From assembly GCF_005116575.1 (NCBI RefSeq), contig NZ_SWCN01000012.1, positions 1 to 64,000 of the forward strand: 64,000 nucleotides of DNA, read 5' to 3'. The stretch is from Desulforhopalus sp. IMCC35007 (GTDB lineage Bacteria; Desulfobacterota; Desulfobulbia; Desulfobulbales; Desulfocapsaceae). How positions within the stretch are numbered: position 1 is the first letter of the stretch; each line of letters begins with the position of its first letter. Positions 26,431-36,474 of the stretch are shown in pieces. A program made the position numbers and the translations under genes. The notes beneath the pieces were generated by a model that was not told the DNA's origin, did not search any database, and was given only the letters and a program-made list of their open reading frames with translations.

Positions 26431-27405
26431 TCAACGGCTCCAGACCACTCCGGTGACCGTATTACCGCGCTTATTAAAGAAAAGCTTGTCAAAACTCATC
26501 ATATTGGCCATGGCTATTCCCCGGCCATGGTTGTGAATTGCCCGTGTTGTATCAACACTTAGATAGTTCTGCCAGTCAAAGCCGTCCCCATCATCACTTG
26601 TTATGAGATGACAGCCGTCTTCTTTTTTTTCAAAGCTGACCCGGACGATTCTGTCTTTGTAGCGGGGCTGAGTAAGACGTCTGTCAATCTCCTCCTGCAA
26701 GGTATTCCGGGCAAGCAGCTGACCTTTTTCTTCATAACTGATAGCCAGGTTTCCATGCTCCACCGCATTGATAAAAAGCTCTGATATACCGGTGAAAACC
26801 TGATCAGGATCTGGAAAGAACTGACTGAGAAATACGGCAAGTTTTTCACCTTCTCCAAGGGTTCTAAAACTACAGTCCAGCGACTGTACCAGGGTCATAC
26901 TCTCCTGCAGCTCTAAAAAACGTTTGCGCTGTTCACGGTATTTATGAATTTTCAAACGGGCGGCTTCCACAATGGAGGATAAGGTTTCAATGGCCAGGGG
27001 CTTGACCAGATAATAAAATACCCCGGCCTCGATCCCTTCTTTTATTTCCTGGGGCTTACCGGCTGCGGTCTGCATGATAATTGGAATCCGCCGAAACCTC
27101 TGATCGGCTTTTACCTTCCTGCAAAACTCAATGCCATCCATTTCTGGCATGATCCGATCGAGCAAAATAATATCAACTTCCTCACCACACTCCTCCATAA
27201 CACGAAGAGCATCAACACCGTTTACCGCGGTCTGTACACGATATTTCTTACGTTCCAGCATAGACTCCAGCAGGCGAAGTGCCAGCGGATTATCATCTAC
27301 AGCCAGGACTGTTGTTTTTTCTACAGGTATAATATTCCTCAAATACACAGCAGATATCCGTTTTAGGTTGATGTTATAATTATACGGTATTGCATTTATC
27401 GCCAC
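26431..27405 (-). CDS. Receiver domain fused to serine-kinase-type ATPase (anti-sigma-like)
   Basis: A 324-residue regulator. The N-terminal receiver (about 30-150) has AVDDNPLAL, phospho-acceptor aspartate in ILLDRIMPEMDG and lysine in YYLVKPLA. A short coiled linker follows, then a HATPase_c_2 domain (about 185-320) with ISELFINAVEHGNLAI and GRGIAMANMMSFD, as in anti-sigma factor kinases of the RsbW/SpoIIAB type. Phosphorylation may therefore switch a kinase acting on an anti-sigma antagonist. No partner STAS protein is adjacent. The start is GTG 27405 with a poor ribosome site; the first 25 residues are doubtful. Confidence 0.8.
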   Translation of the reverse strand: MAINAIPYNYNINLKRISAVYLRNIIPVEKTTVLAVDDNPLALRLLESMLERKKYRVQTAVNGVDALRVMEECGEEVDIILLDRIMPEMDGIEFCRKVKADQRFRRIPIIMQTAAGKPQEIKEGIEAGVFYYLVKPLAIETLSSIVEAARLKIHKYREQRKRFLELQESMTLVQSLDCSFRTLGEGEKLAVFLSQFFPDPDQVFTGISELFINAVEHGNLAISYEEKGQLLARNTLQEEIDRRLTQPRYKDRIVRVSFEKKEDGCHLITSDDGDGFDWQNYLSVDTTRAIHNHGRGIAMANMMSFDKLFFNKRGNTVTGVVWSR

Positions 27406-27483
27406 CTATAAGAGTATAGTCTACAATTCATAATTACAGTCAATTCTCCCTAAAAATCAATACAGACTCCGGTAAAATTAAAA

Positions 27484-27515
27484 AAGCCGGATTTTCCTTC
27501 TGGAAAATCCGGCTT
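27484..27515 (-). terminator. Rho-independent terminator of yajC
   Basis: A 14-bp perfect stem (AAGCCGGATTTTCC / GGAAAATCCGGCTT) with a 4-base loop, followed on the minus strand by a run of T. It lies 46 bp after the yajC stop. Confidence 0.9.
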
Positions 27516-27560
27516 CAAACAAGCTTTACAACCTGTAAAGAATTAACAACCTCGGATGCC

Positions 27561-27902
27561 TCAGCCTCCGGCACTTTTCACTTCTTTTGTTGGAGCACCA
27601 TCTTTTGCCTGTGCGGCTCCAATCCCGTCGCGGGTGATTTTGATTGCTACATCTTTGGCGATTTCAAGGGTGACCACATTATCATTAATTCCAGTGATAG
27701 TGCCGTAGATTCCACCTTTGGTTACAACTTTGTTGCCTTTTTTCAAGTCGTTAAGAAAAGCCTGATGCTGTTTTGCCTGTTTCTGCTGTGGTCTGATGAG
27801 CAGAAAATAAAAAACAACAAAAATGAGAATCAACGGGATAAAAGAGGCAAAACCTCCAGCCGCACCTGCAGCCGGGCCTGCCGCATGAGCAATACCTACC
27901 AT
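27561..27902 (-). CDS. yajC: Sec translocon accessory protein YajC
   Basis: A 113-residue single-pass membrane protein. The N-terminal helix (about 18-38, FIPLILIFVVFYFLLIRPQ) and the following QQKQAKQHQ and VVTKGGIYGTI are diagnostic of YajC, which associates with SecDF. It lies downstream of tgt, as in many bacteria, but secD and secF do not follow here; a terminator and a receiver-domain gene do instead. Confidence 0.95.
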   Translation of the reverse strand: MVGIAHAAGPAAGAAGGFASFIPLILIFVVFYFLLIRPQQKQAKQHQAFLNDLKKGNKVVTKGGIYGTITGINDNVVTLEIAKDVAIKITRDGIGAAQAKDGAPTKEVKSAGG

Positions 27903-27996
27903 AATAGTTCCTCCAGAAAAGTAACAGAAATATGTAAACGTGAAACTCAGCTAAGCTCTCGTCACATCTTCAAAAATAAAACTCAGAGCAAAGTAA

Positions 27997-29148
<1,152 letters not shown>

Positions 29149-29456
29149 TTATCTTTGCTACGGGTCATAGCATTGACCATGATAATTTGCAATGACGGAA
29201 AAACTCTCAACCCCTGCCTCCAATTGTTACATCTGCAAATGATACGCCTATAAAGAAACTGAAATACCGGGAAATTTATCGTCACATCAAGCAGGTTTCT
29301 CGTGCATAGAATATCGGTTCAACACTGCCAGGCATTTAATTACACTTGTTTTTTCGAAATTTATCTGCATACTCTATAAATACATGCACATCGAAAAACG
29401 AGCCCCTAAGAAATAATAAGATAACCAGATCACTACAGAAAAAACAGTAACAACCA
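29149..29456. other. Divergent intergenic region, nothing distinct seen
   Basis: This 308-bp gap between tgt (minus) and the PilZ-type regulator (plus) must carry promoters for both. It is AT-rich near the regulator, but no clear -35/-10 pair, sigma-54 element, repeat or hairpin was identified. Confidence 0.4.
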
Positions 29457-30818
29457 ATGAAAACTATTGTCATCATAGAAAACGAAACGGTGCAGCTCAA
29501 TGCTCTGGTTACTCTTTTTAAGCAATGGCAAAAGAAAATAAATATAATTACGGCAACCAGAGAACAGGCCGCCATCTCAATTATTTCCAAGCAACAAGTT
29601 GATCTGGTTGTCTGCGACCTTGCAATTCCTAGCAGTTTTTCACTTGCCGATTTTTCTCTGCTGACCCGGACCTTTCCCCAGGTACCCTGCATCACCCTGT
29701 CTGAACAACAGGGACCACAGCCTGAACAACTCATCGAATACGGGGCGAGCCATTGTTTGCTCAAACCCCTTGATACGGATTATCTTCTCGATTGCGCCCA
29801 TGAGATACTTGAAGGCTCCCTTACCGGCACCACCGAAGGTATTCCAGTACACAGTTTCTTGCAGATGCTGGAAAGCGAAGGGCAGACCTGTACTCTTGAA
29901 GTAACCACCCTCAAAGATCGGGGGCTCCTCTATATTAAGAACGGAGAGCTGATTGGTGCAGAAACCAAGTCAATAAGAGGTGAAGAAGCCGCGCATCTCA
30001 TTCTTGCCTGGCCTGAAACCCGACTCAGACTGCGCCACTTCAACGGTCAATATCAGAGACAGATAACGAAAGATCTCCTCTCTATCATTATTGAGTCTTT
30101 TGAGCTCTCCTCAGAACTGGCACAAAAAAAAGCAGGTATTACCACAGGCCGCCACCAGCTGCCTCTGCAACATGCAACCACAAGAGGCAAGGAGTTCCCC
30201 GTCGAAATTGGTGCCAGAATTAAAATCGTTTTTTTTGATCTTGAGAAAGAAGTGGAGAGCAGTCTGGTCGGCCTGGTAAAGGACAACTCCGTGATCGTTG
30301 AAAATCCCATTCCGGAAACTGACCTGCAGCATCAGATTCACGGCAGGCGTGTCATGGTAAAGTTTGTGTATAAAGGGCGGATGTGGATGTTTAAATCACA
30401 ACTCATCGGTGTTACCACAAGCCCAGCTCCACTGCTCTTTTTCGAATACCCGGAGGCGATTCACTTCCATGAACTCCGCAAGGCGAAAAGGTCTTCGATC
30501 TTTATCCCATCAACCTTTCACCTTGAGGGCGAAAAAGAACTGTTTGGGATGCTCATCGACATGAGCCTTACCGGCAGTTTATGTCAGATCAAACACAATA
30601 ATCTGCAGAATGTTCCGGTGATAGACATCGACTCAACAGTGGTATTACGCTGCCTGCTGCCGGGAATCTCCGAAGAGCAAAAACTCTATGGAAAAGTAAA
30701 AAACATGAAGATTGAACAGGGAGAAACCCGTATCGGTGTCGAATTTGAAAGCCTCCAGCCCCAGTTGACCGACACGATCGGCAAGTACCTCTACTCTCTT
30801 GATCAGGCTTCAGGTTAG
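29457..30818 (+). CDS. Receiver-DUF4388-PilZ regulatory protein
   Basis: A 453-residue signalling protein. A degenerate receiver occupies about 1-120: the phospho-acceptor aspartate is in LVVCDLAIP and the lysine in LLKPLD, but the usual acidic pair near the N-terminus reads IIENE. A DUF4388/PATAN-like domain (about 125-215) includes GLLYIKNGELIGAE. A YcgR N-terminal-like barrel (about 245-340) comes next, then a C-terminal PilZ domain (about 345-445) starting RKAKRSSIF and containing IDMSLTGSLC. The RxxxR-like and (D/N)xSxxG motifs suggest cyclic di-GMP binding. It may link phosphorylation to c-di-GMP in motility or surface behaviour. Confidence 0.82.
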   Translation: MKTIVIIENETVQLNALVTLFKQWQKKINIITATREQAAISIISKQQVDLVVCDLAIPSSFSLADFSLLTRTFPQVPCITLSEQQGPQPEQLIEYGASHCLLKPLDTDYLLDCAHEILEGSLTGTTEGIPVHSFLQMLESEGQTCTLEVTTLKDRGLLYIKNGELIGAETKSIRGEEAAHLILAWPETRLRLRHFNGQYQRQITKDLLSIIIESFELSSELAQKKAGITTGRHQLPLQHATTRGKEFPVEIGARIKIVFFDLEKEVESSLVGLVKDNSVIVENPIPETDLQHQIHGRRVMVKFVYKGRMWMFKSQLIGVTTSPAPLLFFEYPEAIHFHELRKAKRSSIFIPSTFHLEGEKELFGMLIDMSLTGSLCQIKHNNLQNVPVIDIDSTVVLRCLLPGISEEQKLYGKVKNMKIEQGETRIGVEFESLQPQLTDTIGKYLYSLDQASG

Positions 30819-30876
30819 CCTGTAGCTTTCTTTGCACCGTGGCCAACGGTCCAATTTGACTTATAAAGTGCACGGT

Positions 30877-31974
30877 TTAGTTATATTTTTTCCAGAGGCT
30901 CGTAATACAACTGCGAATTTGACCTTCCTGCCTGACAATATCCTCACAGAGGGCCAACTGGTTTCTCGCCCGGAGTAAATTTTCACCATCGCGTCGTACC
31001 CTGAAATAGACATTGCCCCGCAGATGATCGGTAAAAAATCTCAACCCTAATTCAAAACAGATGGCCAGTAAGCCGTCGTAAATATAATGATGGTCCAGAC
31101 AAATCTCATCTGCCAGTTCACAGGAAAAATAACCTTCAAGAGCCGCCTGACAGAGGCTGAGGTTAAAACCCGCCATTTGACTGTCCTCAGCCGATTCCGT
31201 CATGTTACTACAAACCGAACGCAGGCAGTCTCCAAGATCGTGATAGACGATCCCCCGGCCCACTGTATCGAGATCCAGAAGGCCAACCGCCTCATTGGCA
31301 GCACTAAAAATAAAGTTATCCACCTTAGGATCGCCGTGAATTGTCTGGAGAAAAATATCCTCTTGTACCCGGGCTCTTTCAATGCCCATGGCCGGTTCTC
31401 TATACTTTTGAATTAATTGTCGGCAAAAAGCCGTTGCAACATCACCTCTTTCACAACGTTGCCCTGACGTCTGATCATACTCATGCAGGTAGCTTGAAAG
31501 GTGATGAAACCCCGGTAAGGGATCTTTCATCAGCCCTTCTGGGATGTCATAGAAAAGATTGTGAAACCTTGCAAGTGTTCTCCCAACGGACCGGGCCTGC
31601 TCAGTGGAATCGATTCGCAGGACGCAGGAGGCAGGAAGGTAACGTTGAGCACGCCAGTAGCCTCTGCGGCTGTCGACAAAACAGATATTGTGATCTTTGG
31701 CGTAGACAGGTTCAGCCATAACAAAACCTGCACGAAGAGAGGAGGCTTTACCTGCCAGATGCTGACAGATGATTTCAAAATTTTTTATAACCACGGCTGG
31801 ATCGGGAAAAACATCCCCACTCAGTTTCTGGAGTACAAAAGGCTCAGGCGTGGTCTCAACGAGAAAAGTTGTATTGATATTTCCCTGCCCCAATGGACGA
31901 ATGGTTGCAGAGCTGTCACAGGAAAAAGCCGCCAGTATTTCAGCTTGCTCTGGTATCATTAATGTTGAGCCCAT
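30877..31974 (-). CDS. APH-type phosphotransferase, possibly hexosamine kinase
   Basis: A 365-residue kinase of the aminoglycoside phosphotransferase/choline kinase fold. GQGNINTTFLV is the nucleotide loop, HGDPKVDNFIF the catalytic loop and LLDLDTVGRG the metal-binding DxD-like site. The N-terminus resembles N-acetylhexosamine 1-kinase (NahK). It overlaps the end of the upstream glucokinase gene by 35 bp in another frame, so the two kinases are translationally linked; an ATG at 31959 is also possible. The pair probably funnels sugars into phosphorylated intermediates. The exact sugar is unknown. Confidence 0.8.
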   Translation of the reverse strand: MGSTLMIPEQAEILAAFSCDSSATIRPLGQGNINTTFLVETTPEPFVLQKLSGDVFPDPAVVIKNFEIICQHLAGKASSLRAGFVMAEPVYAKDHNICFVDSRRGYWRAQRYLPASCVLRIDSTEQARSVGRTLARFHNLFYDIPEGLMKDPLPGFHHLSSYLHEYDQTSGQRCERGDVATAFCRQLIQKYREPAMGIERARVQEDIFLQTIHGDPKVDNFIFSAANEAVGLLDLDTVGRGIVYHDLGDCLRSVCSNMTESAEDSQMAGFNLSLCQAALEGYFSCELADEICLDHHYIYDGLLAICFELGLRFFTDHLRGNVYFRVRRDGENLLRARNQLALCEDIVRQEGQIRSCITSLWKKYN

Positions 31975-32992
31975 TTTTACCTAAAAATTCTACGAGGCAG
32001 CCGGCGCCACCAATAAGAGCAGCATTCTTATTAAGAAGAAGCCTTACGGGTATTTTTTTCATCAATTGAGACATCTGACCTTTGTCTAGAAACTGCTCAA
32101 TAAATCCCTGAAACGATACATGACCGGTTAATCGGGGTAAAATACCTCCCCCCAGATAGATGCCACCCAATGCATATGTTTTAAGGGCCAGGTTTCCTGC
32201 CTCACTGCCTAAAATTTTCAAAAAAAGGTCAACTGTCCGGCGGCAGAGAGGACATGCCTTATCAGCGATGGCGCCAGCTATAATAGCAGGTGTCCTGTCC
32301 GTTTTCCCCGACATCTCCCCTGCGACGTGGACAGATTCATCCATGCCGTAATACGACTTACAAAAATCATACAGCCTGGCAATGCCAGGGCCCGCTATCA
32401 GATATTCATAACTGACAGGTGTCTGTTTTTTCCGCACCCAGGCAAGAAGTGCCATCTGCTCTTCGTCCACAGGGGCAAAATCGGCGTGCCCCCCTTCAGT
32501 GCCCGTTACAAAAAGCAGACCGTCCGACTCCACGATAAGACCCTCCCCAAGGCCGGTTCCCGGAGCCACAACTGCTGAGACGGCTCCTCCACCGGGGTCA
32601 CCCTGCTGGATAATCTCAATATCGGCAAAATTGTTGGAAGAAAAATGTTTTATAGATCTTGCCACAGCGGTGAGATCATTGATGAGGATAACTTTTGTAA
32701 AGCCAAACTGTAGCTCAAGATTAACGCTATCTAAGGTCCAGGCTAGATTTGTCATCTCTGCACGGCCCTTGCCGACCAGTCCTGCCACTGCAAGACAAGC
32801 GATAGAGGGAACGTGTTGAATTGTGGACAAAAACTTATGGATAATCTCTTCAACGCTTGAAAAACTGCTGTTGAAATAGCGCTGTTGATAGAGGGGCTTT
32901 GTCACGTTACCGGGAAGAAAGAGGGCAAAATCGCTCTTGGTTCCTCCGATATCAGCCACAAGAAGTGTGGTGTCTCCGATCAGGTTTGTCAC
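31940..32992 (-). CDS. glk: Glucokinase
   Basis: A 350-residue ATP-dependent hexokinase of the Glk type. LLVADIGGTKSDFALF is the phosphate-binding loop, VILINDLTAVARS holds the catalytic aspartate, and VVAPGTGLGEG and TEGGHADFAP are glucokinase signatures for sugar binding. It should convert glucose to glucose 6-phosphate in the cytoplasm. It starts with GTG 9 bp after mscS and overlaps the next kinase gene, so mscS, glk and the APH-type kinase form one minus-strand operon. Confidence 0.9.
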   Translation of the reverse strand: MTNLIGDTTLLVADIGGTKSDFALFLPGNVTKPLYQQRYFNSSFSSVEEIIHKFLSTIQHVPSIACLAVAGLVGKGRAEMTNLAWTLDSVNLELQFGFTKVILINDLTAVARSIKHFSSNNFADIEIIQQGDPGGGAVSAVVAPGTGLGEGLIVESDGLLFVTGTEGGHADFAPVDEEQMALLAWVRKKQTPVSYEYLIAGPGIARLYDFCKSYYGMDESVHVAGEMSGKTDRTPAIIAGAIADKACPLCRRTVDLFLKILGSEAGNLALKTYALGGIYLGGGILPRLTGHVSFQGFIEQFLDKGQMSQLMKKIPVRLLLNKNAALIGGAGCLVEFLGKNGLNINDTRAS

Positions 32993-33001
32993 TGTGATTC
33001 T

Positions 33002-33829
33002 CTATTGAGTAGTCTGAAAAAGATGCACATCCTGCTGAGGATATGGAAAAGAGATACCCTTTTCATCAAAAGTGAGCTTAATTTTTTCGTTCAGAGAAAA
33101 ATATACATCCCAGTAGTCTTCGGTTTTTACCCATGGCCGGACCACGAGATCAACAGATGAAGCTCCCAGGGCTGAGACAGCAACAACCGGCGCAGGACTG
33201 GCAAGGATCCGATTGTCAGCGGCCATAATCTCTTCAAGGGTTGTTTTGGCCTCAAGGATATCATCGTCATAGCCAATACCGACTACCAAGTCGACACGTC
33301 GTGTTGGATTGGCCGTAATATTAGTGATGGTTGCATTGGATATAGCACCATTGGGGATGATCTTTTTCTGGTTATCTCCGGTGTTCAGGATAGTCGAAAA
33401 TACTGAGATGGCCTCAACCTTGCCGCTTTCCCCGCCTACGGTCACGACATCTCCTACCTTGAATGGCCTAAAGAGGATGAGCATTATTCCGGAGGAAAAG
33501 TTGGCCAGAGAATCCTTGAGGGCCAGGCCAATTGCAAGAGATGCAGCCCCTAGAACCGCGAGAAAAGAAGTTGTTTTAATCCCAAGTTGACCTGCTGCTG
33601 CGATGATAACGCTTGTAAGAAGAGCGTAATAGAGGATCCCTTCCAAAAATTTAATGAGAGTCAGATCAACAGACCTTACCTTCATCAATCTGATCAAAAC
33701 GTTGGTTATTTTCCGGGCTATCCACTTACCGATAAGAAAAATCAGTAGTGCTGCAACCGCCTTGCCGGTGTAAGAAATCACAAGCGGCTGCAGATTTTTT
33801 ATCATTTCAGGATCAATGGTAAAATTCAT
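33002..33829 (-). CDS. mscS: MscS-type mechanosensitive channel
   Basis: A 275-residue inner-membrane channel close in length to E. coli MscS. Three helices occupy the first 110 residues; the pore helix TM3 is the glycine/alanine-rich FLAVLGAASLAIGLALKDS. The beta-domain has FRPFKVGDVV and the conserved IPNGAISNATITN. It should open on osmotic downshock. A GAGGAA site precedes the ATG. Confidence 0.92.
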   Translation of the reverse strand: MNFTIDPEMIKNLQPLVISYTGKAVAALLIFLIGKWIARKITNVLIRLMKVRSVDLTLIKFLEGILYYALLTSVIIAAAGQLGIKTTSFLAVLGAASLAIGLALKDSLANFSSGIMLILFRPFKVGDVVTVGGESGKVEAISVFSTILNTGDNQKKIIPNGAISNATITNITANPTRRVDLVVGIGYDDDILEAKTTLEEIMAADNRILASPAPVVAVSALGASSVDLVVRPWVKTEDYWDVYFSLNEKIKLTFDEKGISFPYPQQDVHLFQTTQ

Positions 33830-33985
33830 GGGTTCCTCTTCAAGGCAAGGTGAGAGAAATGAGTATGATGAAAAAAGTAGTTCTTATACTCCCCTGGGCA
33901 AACACCATTTCTCCTGCACCAACATTGTTAGTATTAAGATATGACTGGCTCAACTGGAGGTAATGCTACAGGCCCACTTCTATAA

Positions 33986-34750
33986 TTACTCGTTGAGAGC
34001 GCGAATATCCCAGGCCTCAGTCCTGCTGTTATTGTCAGTATTTTTAACGATTGTAAATTCAAAAATCTGGGAAGAATCATTAAAAAGAGAATCGTTGACC
34101 TCAACAGCCTTAGAACAATGAAAAAAAACGGATTCCGGTAGAAGTCCCTTCGGGGTGAGATTGTAGTAGCGCATAAAACCAAACCCCCTGTCAGGATTGT
34201 AGTTTATGGGAATACCACGCTTACGCTCTTCGCCATTTTGTGCAGGAATAGGCAGAAGTCCCGGAATGAGAAAGCCGGAGAGAAAACTGTCTGCGGTCTC
34301 TTTGAGTTCATGGCTGACATGGTTAAAGCCGATAACCTCAACCCGGCATCCCATATTTTGCAGGGCCAGGACCAAACGGATGAAATCTCCGTCACCCGTG
34401 AGCAAAATAACTCTGTCAAGATTTCTCGCCTGGAGAAGCGCGTCGATGGCCAGATCCATATCAGCATTAGCTTTGGTGGTCAGGATACCTTCGTCATCGA
34501 CAAAATGTTTGACTAATTTTTTTATAACCTTAAATCCACACTGGCGAATAACATCATGGTAACGATATAACTTTTGTCTGTAATCCGGATCATCTTTGGT
34601 GCGTTCCCTATCTTCAGCAAGATAGGAATTGGCCCGCAGTAATACTGAGTTTCCCGCGTTGGCCAGATCAACCAGAACATCATAACGCATGCCGTAACCG
34701 CCACACATACGGATGTTTTCAGCATCTACATAGATTCCCGTTTTGAGCAT
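33986..34750 (-). CDS. NYN-domain protein with C-terminal cold-shock-like domain
   Basis: A 254-residue protein. The N-terminal NYN/LabA (DUF88) domain, a PIN-like RNase fold, spans about 1-165. Acidic residues in YVDAENI, KANADMDLAIDA and LLTGDGDFIRL form the expected metal site. The C-terminal 75 residues look like a cold-shock/OB domain, with RGFGFMRY and SVFFHCSKAV as RNP-like motifs. This suggests a nuclease that binds single-stranded RNA. It lies alone on the minus strand between mscS and guaA, with a weak ribosome site. The target is unknown. Confidence 0.82.
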   Translation of the reverse strand: MLKTGIYVDAENIRMCGGYGMRYDVLVDLANAGNSVLLRANSYLAEDRERTKDDPDYRQKLYRYHDVIRQCGFKVIKKLVKHFVDDEGILTTKANADMDLAIDALLQARNLDRVILLTGDGDFIRLVLALQNMGCRVEVIGFNHVSHELKETADSFLSGFLIPGLLPIPAQNGEERKRGIPINYNPDRGFGFMRYYNLTPKGLLPESVFFHCSKAVEVNDSLFNDSSQIFEFTIVKNTDNNSRTEAWDIRALNE

Positions 34751-34804
34751 ATCAATCTGTACAGTCTAAAAGCAATAATTTAAAAACAGTTTTAAAGTCA
34801 GGCT

Positions 34805-34874
34805 GATCCTTGAAGGGGTGAGCTAAACCATTTCAAGGATCTCTAACAAAAGTGGCCTGATATAAATATCGGCC
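34805..34874 (-). terminator. Two hairpins downstream of guaA
   Basis: Reading from guaA, the first stem is GGCC-GATAT/ATATC-GGCC (34854-34874, with a one-base bulge) followed by ACTTTTG. The second is a 10-bp pair GATCCTTGAA/TTCAAGGATC (34805-34814 and 34832-34841). Together they probably end the guaBA transcript before the NYN gene. Confidence 0.55.
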
Positions 34875-34886
34875 TCCTCTAACTCC

Positions 34887-36437
34887 CTACTCCCACTCAA
34901 TGGTAGCAGGTGGTTTGGAGGAGATGTCGTAAACCACCCGGTTGACCCCACGAACCTCATTGATGATTCTCGTGGAAATTTCACCGAGTATCTCGTACGG
35001 CAGCTTGCTCCAATCGGCGGTCATTGCATCTCTTGAATCGACACAGCGAATGGCAACAACATGTTCATATGTCCTGCCATCCCCCATTACTCCCACAGTC
35101 TGAATGGGAAGAAGAACGGCAAAAGATTGCCATACTTTCCGGTACCAGCCGGCCTTTCTCATCTCATCGAGCACAATCACATCAGACTGACGCAGGATGC
35201 GCAGTCTTTCTGCAGTGACCTCACCCATAATTCTGATACCAAGCCCGGGACCGGGAAAAGGTTGCCGGTAAATTGCTTCTTCAGGAAGACCCAGCTCAAG
35301 CCCTAACTCCCTCACCTCATCTTTAAACAACTCCCGGACTGGTTCGATAAGATCAAGCTTCATAATCTCTGGCAAACCGCCAACATTGTGGTGGGATTTA
35401 ATAGGAGCCTCCCCTCTGAAACTTACCGACTCGATTACATCGGGATAGAGAGTACCCTGGGCCAGATACCTGACCTTACCTATTTTTTTGGCTTCTTCTT
35501 CAAAAATCTTAATAAAGCCAAGACCAATCCGTTTACGTTTGATTTCCGGGTCTTCAACGCCTTCCAACTCTTTCAAGAAAAACTCTTCGGCATTAACATC
35601 AATGACGTTGAGCTTGGACTTTTCTTTGAAGAATCTGAGGATCGACTCGGATTCTCCGGTTCTCATAAGTCCGTTATTCACATAAATGCAGGTAAGTTGA
35701 TTGCCGATGGCCTTATGGATAATCGCGGCGACAACAGAGCTGTCAACCCCTCCGGAAAGCGCGCAGATGACATTATCATCCCCAACCTGCTCACGAATAG
35801 CTTTGACATTCTGTTCGATAAAGGAGTGCATGGTCCACTCTGGCTGGCAGTTACAGATGCCAAAGATAAAATTTCTCAGAATGTCATTGCCAATAAGCGT
35901 ATGGGCGACTTCAGGGTGAAACTGCACCGCCACAAAGGGTTTCTCTTTGTGGCGAAGAGCCGCATACGGCGAATGTTCACTGGTTGCAGTGACTTCAAAG
36001 CCTTCAGGGAGAACTTCAATCCGGTCCCCGTGACTCATCCAGACCTGGTGGACCGCTTCACCGGTCTCAAGCCCTGCAAAAAGGCCGGCGGTGTAATGTA
36101 CATTAAGGTAGGCCTTGCCAAACTCCCGCTTTACTGCTTTTTCCACCTTGCCATCGAATTGCTGGATCATCAACTGGGCACCGTAGCAGATACCGAGCAC
36201 AGGTACTCCAAGCTCAAAGATCTCCGGGTCACAGAGCGGTGCATCCTCATCGTAGACGGAACATGGGCCACCAGAGAGAACGATACCCGTAGGCTTGAGT
36301 TCTTTGATCTTCTCAAGCGGGGTAGAGAATGGGTGAATTTCACTGTATACTTTCTGTTCGCGAATGCGGCGGGCAATCAGCTGCGTCGTTTGAGAACCGA
36401 AGTCAAGAATAACAATTTTTTCGCTATGAATATCCAT
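34887..36437 (-). CDS. guaA: GMP synthase (glutamine-hydrolysing)
   Basis: A 516-residue enzyme making GMP from XMP with glutamine as nitrogen donor. The N-terminal class I amidotransferase has the nucleophile in GICYGAQL and histidine in VQFHPEV; the ATP pyrophosphatase domain has the PP-loop ALSGGVDSS; the C-terminal dimerisation domain ends SKPPATIEWE. All are intact. It lies 37 bp after guaB on the minus strand, forming the usual guaBA operon. Confidence 0.97.
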   Translation of the reverse strand: MDIHSEKIVILDFGSQTTQLIARRIREQKVYSEIHPFSTPLEKIKELKPTGIVLSGGPCSVYDEDAPLCDPEIFELGVPVLGICYGAQLMIQQFDGKVEKAVKREFGKAYLNVHYTAGLFAGLETGEAVHQVWMSHGDRIEVLPEGFEVTATSEHSPYAALRHKEKPFVAVQFHPEVAHTLIGNDILRNFIFGICNCQPEWTMHSFIEQNVKAIREQVGDDNVICALSGGVDSSVVAAIIHKAIGNQLTCIYVNNGLMRTGESESILRFFKEKSKLNVIDVNAEEFFLKELEGVEDPEIKRKRIGLGFIKIFEEEAKKIGKVRYLAQGTLYPDVIESVSFRGEAPIKSHHNVGGLPEIMKLDLIEPVRELFKDEVRELGLELGLPEEAIYRQPFPGPGLGIRIMGEVTAERLRILRQSDVIVLDEMRKAGWYRKVWQSFAVLLPIQTVGVMGDGRTYEHVVAIRCVDSRDAMTADWSKLPYEILGEISTRIINEVRGVNRVVYDISSKPPATIEWE

Positions 36438-36474
36438 GGGTTTTCCCGTTAATTCTGTATTATCTAAAGTGTAA

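Noticed and set aside
35388-36452. A 354-codon open frame on the plus strand
   Set aside because: It lies wholly antisense to guaA, whose motifs are complete; the frame is a by-product of codon use.
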